From positions 1 through 6,853 of the forward strand of contig USPI01000075.1 in assembly GCA_900556535.1 (NCBI GenBank): DNA of 6,853 bases, read 5' to 3'. The DNA comes from an uncultured Eubacteriales bacterium. GTDB lineage: Bacteria > Bacillota > Clostridia > Oscillospirales > Oscillospiraceae. Shown piece after piece: positions 1 through 6,853 of this stretch (its first letter is position 1; each line of letters starts with the position of its first letter). A model generated the notes under the pieces. It worked only from the letters and a program-made list of their open reading frames with translations. It did no database searches and was not told where the DNA came from. The translations under genes were made by a program, and so were the position numbers.

Positions 1-438
1 GGTATCGTACGGGTCGTCTCCCGCCGCGGTATAGTGCAGCATGAAGCGGTCGACCCTTATGGTGAGGATATGCCCCACGCCGTGCAGCGCCTTTTTTGCC
101 AGTGCAAGCAGCTCGTCACGCGAGAAGTTCAGATTCAGCCGCTTTTTCGGTTTTTTCTCTTTCGGCTGCGTCTCCGCGGGCGGCGGAGCCTCTTCCTTGG
201 GCTTCTCTTTTTTGTGCCTGTTTTTCAGCTTTTCAAGCAGCGGACTGTTCGGATAGACCTCGATAAGCTTGCCGCAGACCTTCGCCGAGGCTTTGAGGTT
301 TCCGCCGATATACTCGGCGTCTATCCCGACCCGCACCAGCGACACAAGCAGGATGAGCAGGACGACCAGCCCTATCACGGACAGCACCGCTATGCCGAGT
401 ATCTTCAGTATCACGCCTAAAATATGGAGAACTGCCAA
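1..438 (-). CDS. DUF2953 domain protein, membrane-anchored, C-terminus cut off by window edge
   Basis: The first 146 codons are present; the gene runs off the left edge with no stop. I start it at the TTG at 436-438 because an AAGGAG motif lies 8 nt upstream and the reading frame is open from there. Residues about 5-36 form one long hydrophobic segment (rich in Leu, Val and Ile), a probable membrane anchor. A strongly charged Lys/Glu/Pro linker follows at about 69-100, and then a folded part ending in LHYTAAGDDPYDT (about residues 134-146). A motif of the form H-[FY]-x-x-A-x-D-D-P-x-x-T is typical of DUF2953 proteins (YtfI-like). The position directly after scpB, 5 nt away, fits the clustering known in Firmicutes, where a ytfJ/gerW spore gene often comes next. 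The family's molecular function is not known to me. A role in sporulation or in the envelope is only a guess from neighbours. Confidence 0.8.
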   Translation of the reverse strand, partial: MAVLHILGVILKILGIAVLSVIGLVVLLILLVSLVRVGIDAEYIGGNLKASAKVCGKLIEVYPNSPLLEKLKNRHKKEKPKEEAPPPAETQPKEKKPKKRLNLNFSRDELLALAKKALHGVGHILTIRVDRFMLHYTAAGDDPYDT

Positions 439-443
439 CTACA

Positions 444-1067
444 TCACTCCTTGGTTTCCGACTCCGTTATCTCGCTGATGGTCATCTGATCCCGATTCTG
501 TGCGTTCTGTATCTCGTCTATCGCCTGCTGAAGCTTCTCGATGCCCTCGCTGCTGCTCATATCCGGCAGCGGCGGCAGCTCGTCAAGCCTGGTAATTCCC
601 ATTGTGCGCAGGAAAACGTCCGTTGTTCTGAAGAGCGAGGGTCTGCCCGGCACGTCGAGCCTGCCGCAGACCTCGATAAGTCCGCGCTCCGTCAGCGCGC
701 TGACCGTATATGAGCTGTCAACGCCGCGCACCTGATCCACATACGCCCTCGTGACGGGCTGGAAATAGGCGACGACCGCAAGCGTCTCCAGCGCAGGCTG
801 GGACAGCATCGGCGGCTTGCGCTGCTCAAGCGTTTTGCTTATCACCGCGGCATACTCCGGCGACGAGCACATTTGCAGCTTGTTATCAAGCGTCAAGATG
901 CGCACACCGCGTCTGTTAAAGCTGTATTCGTCCGCAAGCTCCTTTGCCGCGGCATAAATGCTGTCCTCATCCGTTTCCAGAATGAGAGACATTCGTGCCG
1001 CCGGTACGGGCTCGCCCGCTGCAAACAGTATTGCCTCAACGGCGGCTTTTATATTCTCTTTCTCCAT
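444..1067 (-). CDS. scpB: Segregation and condensation protein B (ScpB)
   Basis: ScpB is the winged-helix subunit of the bacterial condensin SMC-ScpA-ScpB. It binds the linker of ScpA as a dimer and helps SMC complexes load on and organise newly replicated chromosomes in the cytoplasm. The 207-residue protein is close to the usual length of about 190-200. The first winged-helix domain covers roughly residues 5-70 and starts with AAVEAILFAAGEPV. The second covers about 85-155 and carries the family signature LSQPALETLAVVAYFQPVTRA (88-108, split here only by its length), followed by an RGLIEVCGRLDVPGRP stretch (about 128-143) and an FRTT motif. The tail after about 170 is acidic and low in conserved content, as is usual. 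The ATG at 1065-1067 lies 5 nt after the scpA stop. Only a short AGGA sits 3 nt upstream, so translation is probably coupled to scpA. Confidence 0.96.
   Translation of the reverse strand: MEKENIKAAVEAILFAAGEPVPAARMSLILETDEDSIYAAAKELADEYSFNRRGVRILTLDNKLQMCSSPEYAAVISKTLEQRKPPMLSQPALETLAVVAYFQPVTRAYVDQVRGVDSSYTVSALTERGLIEVCGRLDVPGRPSLFRTTDVFLRTMGITRLDELPPLPDMSSSEGIEKLQQAIDEIQNAQNRDQMTISEITESETKE
447..452 (-). promoter_or_regulatory. Ribosome binding site deciding the TTG start of the DUF2953 gene
   Basis: AAGGAG on the minus strand, 8 nt before the TTG at 436-438. The site lies in the last two sense codons of scpB (Lys-Glu) and directly abuts its TGA, so scpB translation passes over it. It is the main reason for choosing the TTG as start. 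An in-frame GTG eight codons later has no comparable site. Confidence 0.7.
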
Positions 1068-1072
1068 TATTC

Positions 1073-1855
1073 CTACTCAACTATTCTTTCAAGAATTTCG
1101 TTTACGTTTCCGCCTATGAAGCTGAGCGTGTAATCGGCCTCGTCACCGCTCAGCTCTATGCTGCCCATACTGCACAGCTCGAGGATGGATATAAACGTCG
1201 CAACTATCTCCGAGCGGCTTCCGCAGGAGGCATACAGCTCGGAGAGCTTGGCAGGTCCGCTTTGCAGAAGCTCAATGAGCTCGCGGCTTTTCGTTCTGAC
1301 CTCGTAGACTATTCTCGCCGGCGCTATCGCCCGTGCGAATTCAGGCTCTACGGGCTTTCCTCCACGCGTCACGACGGCGTACAGAGCCTTAAAAAGGTCG
1401 GCAGGCTCGTGGCGGTATTCATACTCACGCGACGAAACAGGCAGAGGCTCGGGCATTTTTGCATAGTATAAAAGCCCCTTTTCCGAAGCTGCCTTCAGCT
1501 CGGGCGTGACCTTCTGCACGGCGGTGTAGATATCCTTGCACTTGAGCTGCTCGAGCGAGCTCATGAGCTCCTCAAGCTCGCTGACCTCTTCCTCACCCGC
1601 GAGCAGAGTGCGGGTCTTGATATAAAGCAAGTGCGATGCCATTTGGACAAATTCGCTCGCTATCTCAAGATCCATGCGCTCCATCTGCTCAAGGTATTCA
1701 AGGTACTGGTCGAGTATCTCGGATATTTTAATGTCGCGGATCTCTATTTTGTTTTTGGAAAGCAGCATCAGAATAAGACTGAGCGGACCGTCAAAGTCCT
1801 GAAGCTCGTTTTTATTCTTTACAATGCTCTCAAGGTGAAATGTAGGATCGTTCAT
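1073..1855 (-). CDS. scpA: Segregation and condensation protein A (ScpA, kleisin)
   Basis: ScpA is the kleisin that bridges the two heads of the SMC dimer, with ScpB attached to its middle, and is needed for chromosome compaction and segregation. The chosen ATG at 1853-1855 gives 260 residues, near the family norm of about 250. An ATG 13 codons upstream (at 1892-1894) would run into the protease gene and add a non-conserved stretch, so I reject it. The N-terminal signature FDGPLSLILMLLSKNKIEI is at about 21-39, followed by helices containing ISEILDQYLEYLE and then MDLEIASEFVQMASHLLYIK (about 61-80). The middle (about 85-175) is variable and charged, with the expected ScpB-binding region. A C-terminal winged helix (about 185-260) includes VATFISILELCSMGSIEL. 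The gene starts 2 nt after the protease stop and no clear ribosome binding site precedes it, which suggests translational coupling. Confidence 0.95.
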   Translation of the reverse strand: MNDPTFHLESIVKNKNELQDFDGPLSLILMLLSKNKIEIRDIKISEILDQYLEYLEQMERMDLEIASEFVQMASHLLYIKTRTLLAGEEEVSELEELMSSLEQLKCKDIYTAVQKVTPELKAASEKGLLYYAKMPEPLPVSSREYEYRHEPADLFKALYAVVTRGGKPVEPEFARAIAPARIVYEVRTKSRELIELLQSGPAKLSELYASCGSRSEIVATFISILELCSMGSIELSGDEADYTLSFIGGNVNEILERIVE

Positions 1856-1857
1856 AG

Positions 1858-2547
1858 TCAGTAAAACAGCAGCTGCGAGAGGCTGAGCCCCCATCTTGCA
1901 AACGGAAACAGTACGCCATACGCAAGCTGCGTGGCTATTCTGAGCGGATTGGCAAGGATATCGGTGGCAATGAGCACGAACAGAATAAGCATGCCGTAGC
2001 GCTCGTAGTACATAAGCTTATAATATTTTTCGTCGTCCAGCAGCGAAAACAGCACCTTCGAGCCGTCAAGCGGCGGGACGGGTATGAGGTTAAACACCGC
2101 AAAAGCAATGCTCAGATATGCGGTGACCTGCACCATATTGAGTATTTCGCTCCAAAATCCGCCTGCCGCCGTACAGGGTATGTAGATAAATCCGTAGATA
2201 AACAGGAACACGCAGCAGATGATGACGTTTGCGACGGGACCCGCCAGAGCGGTCAGCGCCATGCCGCGCTTGGGGTGCTTAAAATTGCGCATATTGACCG
2301 GCACGGGCTTTGCCCAGCCGAATTTAAACACAACCATCATGAGAAGGCCGAAAATATCGAGGTGCTTAATGGGGTTGAGCGTGAGCCTGCCCATATTTTT
2401 AGCCGTGTTATCACCGAGCTTATATGCGACAAAGCCGTGGCTGAGCTCGTGCAGGGTTATGCACAGCAGAGCCGGGATAACGGACAGAAGCATCTGAAGC
2501 GGCACCGACCAATCAAGATTTCGCATTACATCGCCAAAGGAATTCAA
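1858..2547 (-). CDS. Site-2-protease-like M50 zinc metallopeptidase, membrane protein
   Basis: This is an intramembrane zinc protease of the M50 family, short subgroup without a PDZ domain (229 residues; 200-230 is usual for this YwhC-like group). The zinc-binding HELSH motif is at 33-37 (His33, Glu34, His37), at the end of the first hydrophobic helix. The second family motif, NLIPVPPLDGSKV at 153-165, supplies the third ligand Asp161. Hydrophobic segments are at about 15-40, 63-78, 96-122, 140-160 and 184-200, giving an integral membrane protein. The conserved LTLNPIKHLDIFG stretch follows the active site as in relatives. I take the TTG at 2545-2547 as start because AAGGA lies 9 nt upstream; the ATG at codon 8 has no good site. 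Its substrate cannot be told from the sequence. It lies just before scpA, a common arrangement in clostridia. It could be called SpoIVFB-like only in a broad sense. Confidence 0.92.
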   Translation of the reverse strand: MNSFGDVMRNLDWSVPLQMLLSVIPALLCITLHELSHGFVAYKLGDNTAKNMGRLTLNPIKHLDIFGLLMMVVFKFGWAKPVPVNMRNFKHPKRGMALTALAGPVANVIICCVFLFIYGFIYIPCTAAGGFWSEILNMVQVTAYLSIAFAVFNLIPVPPLDGSKVLFSLLDDEKYYKLMYYERYGMLILFVLIATDILANPLRIATQLAYGVLFPFARWGLSLSQLLFY

Positions 2548-2556
2548 TTTGTCACG

Positions 2557-2561
2557 TCCTT
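2557..2561 (-). promoter_or_regulatory. Ribosome binding site deciding the TTG start of the M50 peptidase
   Basis: AAGGA on the minus strand, 9 nt before the TTG at 2545-2547. Its first residues are part of the TAA stop of the upstream ysxC gene (TAAGGA), so termination and re-initiation occur almost at the same place. This favours the TTG start over the ATG seven codons later. Confidence 0.6.
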
Positions 2562-3150
2562 AAACATACTCAAGTATCTTCGCCATCAGCTCATCCCGCC
2601 CTATCCCCTTCTCTGCCGAGAAGAGTATGAGCGGAACGCTCTGCTCAAGCTCCAGCGTGAGGCGGATGAGCTCAAGATTGGGCTCTACCTCGCTCTTTTT
2701 GAGCTTATCGCACTTATTTGCGACCACAACGAGCGGGCAGCCGGTGCTTTTAAACCACTGCGCCATCGTTATATCGTCAGCCGTCGGCTTGTGACGCGAG
2801 TCAACTATCATTACGCCCAGATCAATAAGACCCTCGGCGGCAAAAAACTCCTCCATGAGTTTTCCCCAGCGCTCGCGCTCGGATTTTGCGACCTTTGCGT
2901 AGCCGTAGCCGGGGAGGTCAACGAAATATGCTCTCTTATCAACGAGAAAGTAGTTGACGTGAATGGTCTTGCCGGGCGACTGCCCTACTCTTGCAAAGTT
3001 TTTGCGGTTTAAGAGCCTGTTTATAACAGACGACTTGCCGACGTTGGATTTACCGGAAAATACGATATTGGGCAGCGCATCGCGGATAAACCCCGACGAT
3101 GACGCCGCGCTTTTTATAAATTCGGTATTATTTAAGTTTATCTGTACCAT
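2560..3150 (-). CDS. ysxC: Ribosome biogenesis GTPase YsxC/EngB (YihA family)
   Basis: A TRAFAC-class GTPase of the EngB/YihA/YsxC family, which in Bacillus is essential and acts in late assembly of the 50S ribosomal subunit. At 196 residues it has the normal length and is a single G domain. All G motifs are visible: G1 GKSNVGKS at 33-40 with Lys39 and Ser40, G2 threonine at 62 within SPGKT, G3 DLPG at 78-81 followed by the family's YGYAKV, G4 NKCD at 145-148 (guanine specificity) and G5 SAEKG at 178-182. The ATG at 3148-3150 lies 7 nt after the lon stop, with a weak AGGTG 4 nt upstream, so expression is probably tied to lon. The lon-ysxC neighbourhood is the classic Bacillus and clostridial order. 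No defects are seen. Confidence 0.96.
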   Translation of the reverse strand: MVQINLNNTEFIKSAASSSGFIRDALPNIVFSGKSNVGKSSVINRLLNRKNFARVGQSPGKTIHVNYFLVDKRAYFVDLPGYGYAKVAKSERERWGKLMEEFFAAEGLIDLGVMIVDSRHKPTADDITMAQWFKSTGCPLVVVANKCDKLKKSEVEPNLELIRLTLELEQSVPLILFSAEKGIGRDELMAKILEYV

Positions 3151-3157
3151 AATTCAC

Positions 3158-5560
3158 CTACTGTCTGATGCGGGGGCGGGATTTTTTGCCCTGCACGGGA
3201 AGTATGACCTCACCCTTGGGCTCGGAGTCCTTGCGCACGAGCGCCGCTTCGAGCACCTTATCCGCACTGTCGGCAAGAACGAAGTTCAGCGCCGAGCGGA
3301 CGGTGGGATCTATCTCCTCAAGGTCGGACTCGTTATCCGCGGGGATTATTACCGTGCCGACGCCTGAGCGCATTGCAGCCATGGTCTTTTCACGGAGCCC
3401 GCCTATCGCAAGCACTCTGCCGCGCAGGCTTATTTCGCCCGTCATCGCAACGTCACGACGCACGGGAGTGCCTGTGAGCGCGGAGGCGATCGCAGTGCAG
3501 ACGGTAACGCCCGCGGAGGGACCGTCCTTGGGCACTGCGCCCTCGGGGAAGTGGATATGAATATCCTTCGTCTTGTAAAAATCCGCGTCGATGCCGAGCT
3601 GAGAGGCTCTGCTTCTTATATAGGTCACTGCCGCCTGACAGGATTCCTTCATCACCTCGCCGAGGTTGCCGGTGAGCTCGAGCTTGCCGCTGCCGTCCAC
3701 GACTGCGACCTCAACATCAAGCACCTCGCCGCCTACGCTTGTCCACGCAAGACCGCGCACGAGACCGATCTCGTCCTTTAAGCGGCGCTGCTCGGGCTTA
3801 AACTTCGGCGCACCGAGATACTGCTCAAGAGCACCTGCACGCAGCGAAACGCTCTTTCGCTCGCCCTGCGCTATTGCAACTGCCGTCTTGCGGCACACAG
3901 CGGCTATCCTGCGCTCAAGGTTTCGAACGCCCGATTCGCGCGTGTAATACGACACCATTTCGCGTATCGCATCGTCGCTTATTTTAAGCTGCGATGCCTT
4001 GAGACCGTGCTTTTTGCGCTGCTTGGGCAGAAGATACTGCTTTGCGATGCTGAGCTTTTCCTCGTCGGTGTAGCTTGAAAGCTCGATGACCTCCATACGG
4101 TCGAGAAGCGCTCTGGGTATGGTGTCAAGGGAGTTTGCGGTAGTTATGAAAAACACCTCGGAAAGGTCGAAGGGCAGCTCAAGGAAATTATCACGGAAGG
4201 TCGCGTTCTGCTCGGGGTCAAGCGCCTCAAGCAGCGCTGCCGACGGGTCGCCGCGGTAATCCGAGCCGAGCTTGTCAATTTCGTCAAGCACCATGACGGG
4301 GTTCATGCTCTTTGCCTGACGAATGCCGGAGATTATCCTGCCGGGCATTGCGCCGACATAGGTTTTTCTGTGTCCGCGTATCTCCGCCTCGTCATGCACG
4401 CCGCCGAGGGATATGCGCACACAGTTGCGGTTGGTAGCGCGGGCGATGCTCATGGCGATGCTGGTTTTGCCCGTGCCCGGAGGTCCGACGAGGCACAGAA
4501 GGCTGCCGTTCATCTTCGGCGCAAGAGCTTTTACCGCAAGGTGCTCTATCACGCGCTCCTTGACCTTCTCAAGACCGAAATGGTCCTCGTCGAGCACCTT
4601 TCTCGCCTTTTCGATATCCGTCGTTTCATCGGTTTTAATATTCCACGGCAGCTCAAGGCAGACGTCAAGGTAGCCGCGGATAACGGTCGCCTCTGTCGAG
4701 CCGAAGGGCTGCTTTGCAAGATGCGAGACCTCCTTGAGGAGCTTTTCCTCAATTTCCTTGGGGAGAGCAAGAGCGCGTATCTTATCGCGGTACTCGCCAA
4801 TATCGTCAACGGAATCGTCCTCGCCGAGCTCCTGCTGGATTATCTTCATCTGCTCGCGCAGGTAGTAGTCGCGCTGGCTGCGGTTGACCTGCTCGTTTGT
4901 GGCATCGTTGAGCTCCCGCTCGATGTTCATTACGTTAAGCTCGTGGTTGAGCATTTCGATGAGCATTTCGAGTCTGAGTCCGGGATGAAGCTCCTCCAAA
5001 AGCATCTGCTTCTGGCGGTAATCAAGACGGACGTTCTGCGCGGTATAGTCCGCGACGAAGGCAGGGTCATGGCTCACGATGAGGTTTAAAAGCATTTCGG
5101 GCGGCATGGTGCCGGAAAGCTGGATATACTCATCAAAAAGGCTCACCACAGTGCGGATAAGCGCATCGCGTCTCGCCTCGGAGAGCTTTTCGGGCTTATC
5201 GGGCACTGCCTCGATCTCGGCATGGAAATACGGCTGCTCGGAGAGCATCTGCTTTATCCTTCCGCGGTACACGCCCTCTGCCATCACCTTGCAGAGCTTG
5301 CCGCCGGGCTGGCGCACGAGCTGACGCACGCGGCAGACGACGCCGAATTTATACAGGTCGTCCTTCTGGGGCATATCGGTCGCTATATCCTTCTGCGGCA
5401 CGAGGAATATCTCCTGATCCGCGGAAGCAGCGCAGTTAAGTGCGGCAAGCGACACCGGACGCTCCACATCAAAGCTCAGGAGCATTCCGGGAAATATGTT
5501 AAGTCCGCGCAGAGGCAAAACAGCCATTGCGCGATCGTTCGGTTTTCTGTTTTCAGTCAT
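3158..5560 (-). CDS. lon: ATP-dependent Lon protease (LonA type)
   Basis: Lon is a soluble homohexameric AAA+ serine protease that degrades misfolded and some regulatory proteins. The start at 5558-5560 gives 800 residues (LonA is usually 770-820) and has an AGAAGGAGG site 8 nt upstream. An earlier in-frame ATG at 5597-5599 would lie inside the hairpin and is rejected. Domains are the N-terminal substrate-binding LON domain (about 11-205, starting VLPLRGLNIFPG), a helical/coiled-coil region (about 206-310), an AAA+ module with Walker A GPPGTGKT at 359-366, Walker B VMVLDEIDK at 422-430 and sensor-1 Asn476, a helical lid with GVRNLERRI (about 544-552), and a protease domain with catalytic Ser682 in KDGPSAG and Lys725 in LREK. 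The absence of a transmembrane insertion in the AAA+ module separates it from LonB. The last 25 or so residues form a basic, Pro- and Arg-containing tail beyond the conserved domain. In Bacillus lonB separates clpX from lonA; here it is absent. Confidence 0.98.
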   Translation of the reverse strand: MTENRKPNDRAMAVLPLRGLNIFPGMLLSFDVERPVSLAALNCAASADQEIFLVPQKDIATDMPQKDDLYKFGVVCRVRQLVRQPGGKLCKVMAEGVYRGRIKQMLSEQPYFHAEIEAVPDKPEKLSEARRDALIRTVVSLFDEYIQLSGTMPPEMLLNLIVSHDPAFVADYTAQNVRLDYRQKQMLLEELHPGLRLEMLIEMLNHELNVMNIERELNDATNEQVNRSQRDYYLREQMKIIQQELGEDDSVDDIGEYRDKIRALALPKEIEEKLLKEVSHLAKQPFGSTEATVIRGYLDVCLELPWNIKTDETTDIEKARKVLDEDHFGLEKVKERVIEHLAVKALAPKMNGSLLCLVGPPGTGKTSIAMSIARATNRNCVRISLGGVHDEAEIRGHRKTYVGAMPGRIISGIRQAKSMNPVMVLDEIDKLGSDYRGDPSAALLEALDPEQNATFRDNFLELPFDLSEVFFITTANSLDTIPRALLDRMEVIELSSYTDEEKLSIAKQYLLPKQRKKHGLKASQLKISDDAIREMVSYYTRESGVRNLERRIAAVCRKTAVAIAQGERKSVSLRAGALEQYLGAPKFKPEQRRLKDEIGLVRGLAWTSVGGEVLDVEVAVVDGSGKLELTGNLGEVMKESCQAAVTYIRSRASQLGIDADFYKTKDIHIHFPEGAVPKDGPSAGVTVCTAIASALTGTPVRRDVAMTGEISLRGRVLAIGGLREKTMAAMRSGVGTVIIPADNESDLEEIDPTVRSALNFVLADSADKVLEAALVRKDSEPKGEVILPVQGKKSRPRIRQ

Positions 5561-5568
5561 ATGCTTAA

Positions 5569-5577
5569 CCTCCTTCT
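5569..5577 (-). promoter_or_regulatory. Strong ribosome binding site of lon
   Basis: AGAAGGAGG on the minus strand, 8 nt before the ATG at 5558-5560. It is a near-perfect complement to the 3' end of 16S rRNA and the strongest such site in the window. It fixes the lon start and suggests that lon is translated independently of clpX, unlike the coupled genes downstream. Confidence 0.85.
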
Positions 5578-5591
5578 GAGGGATAATAAAG

Positions 5592-5625
5592 CGCAGCAAG
5601 ACAAGGCAAGCCCCGTCTTGCTGCG
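5592..5625 (-). terminator. Terminator-like hairpin between clpX and lon
   Basis: An 11-bp perfect inverted repeat with arms at 5592-5602 and 5615-5625 and a 12-nt loop, beginning 7 nt after the clpX stop. In the minus-strand RNA the stem is CGCAGCAAGAC paired with GTCTTGCTGCG, followed by CUUUAUUAU. That run is rich in U but broken, so termination is probably partial. The other reading is an mRNA processing or stability element that sets separate levels for clpX and for lon and the genes after it. The opposite strand has no U run after the stem, which speaks for function in the direction of the genes. Confidence 0.55.
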
Positions 5626-5632
5626 ATAAACG

Positions 5633-6853
<1,221 letters not shown>

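Noticed and set aside
1557..1570. A perfect 14-bp palindrome, gagctcatgagctc
   Set aside because: It is inside scpA and follows from neighbouring Glu, Leu, Met and Ser codons; no second copy or nearby signal supports an operator.
1856..1894. An N-terminal extension of ScpA by 13 residues
   Set aside because: It would overlap the end of the protease gene and add residues outside the ScpA family; the ATG at 1853-1855 gives the usual length and start.
2275..3012. A 245-codon open frame on the plus strand crossing the ysxC-peptidase border
   Set aside because: Both real genes happen to lie in the same frame, so the shadow continues across the 12-nt gap. No domain is recognisable.
4370..5089. 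A 239-codon open frame on the plus strand opposite lon
   Set aside because: Same register effect; the Leu/Ala/Val-rich product mirrors the lon codons and shows no family motif.
5561..5599. An N-terminal extension of Lon by 13 residues from an upstream ATG
   Set aside because: That ATG lies in the hairpin arm and has no proper ribosome binding site, whereas the downstream ATG has AGAAGGAGG at 8 nt and matches the usual Lon N-terminus.
5583..5609. A possible promoter for lon (minus-strand TTGCCT, 15 nt, TATTAT)
   Set aside because: The -10 box matches in five of six positions, but the -35 match is weak, the spacing is 2 nt short and both boxes overlap the hairpin, so it is not separable from chance.
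5561..5632. Heat-shock operators of the CIRCE (HrcA) or CtsR type before lon
   Set aside because: I looked for the TTAGCACTC/GAGTGCTAA pair and for the GGTCAAA direct repeat and found neither; the promoter region of the operon is outside the window.

Overview
This window is an ordinary, tightly packed core-genome segment of a low-mobility bacterial chromosome, most likely from a Firmicutes/Bacillota member of the class Clostridia (an anaerobic gut-type Oscillospirales or Ruminococcaceae relative is my best guess). The basis is the combination of ScpA/ScpB, a YsxC-type GTPase, a single LonA, a DUF2953 protein directly after scpB, moderately GC-rich codon use and AGAAGGAGG-type ribosome binding sites. 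The genus cannot be fixed from the sequence alone.

Every gene is on the minus strand, so the reading order runs from the right edge to the left edge: clpX (5' end cut off) - 72 nt with a strong hairpin - lon - 7 nt - ysxC/engB - 12 nt - site-2-protease-like M50 peptidase - 2 nt - scpA - 5 nt - scpB - 5 nt - DUF2953 protein (3' end cut off). From lon leftwards the gaps are 2 to 12 nt, which strongly suggests one operon with translational coupling. The only non-coding stretch of note is the clpX-lon gap. It holds an 11-bp perfect inverted repeat followed by the best ribosome binding site in the window.

Functionally there are two modules placed head to tail. The right one is protein quality control: the ClpX unfoldase, which works with ClpP, and the Lon protease, followed by the ribosome-assembly GTPase YsxC. 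The left one is a membrane metalloprotease followed by the two non-SMC condensin subunits ScpA and ScpB, then a membrane-anchored DUF2953 protein. In Bacillus and many clostridia the latter lies next to the spore protein gene ytfJ/gerW. clpP and tig are expected just beyond the right edge and a ytfJ-like gene just beyond the left edge; this is inference from known gene orders.

I found no mobile element, CRISPR array, tRNA, rRNA, frameshift or pseudogene, and no convincing novel system. The points most worth a second look are the hairpin between clpX and lon with its alternative pairing, two TTG starts whose ribosome binding sites overlap the preceding stop codon region, the joining of the two gene modules, and a strong avoidance of TTA, CTA and TCA codons that leaves long open frames on the opposite strand.
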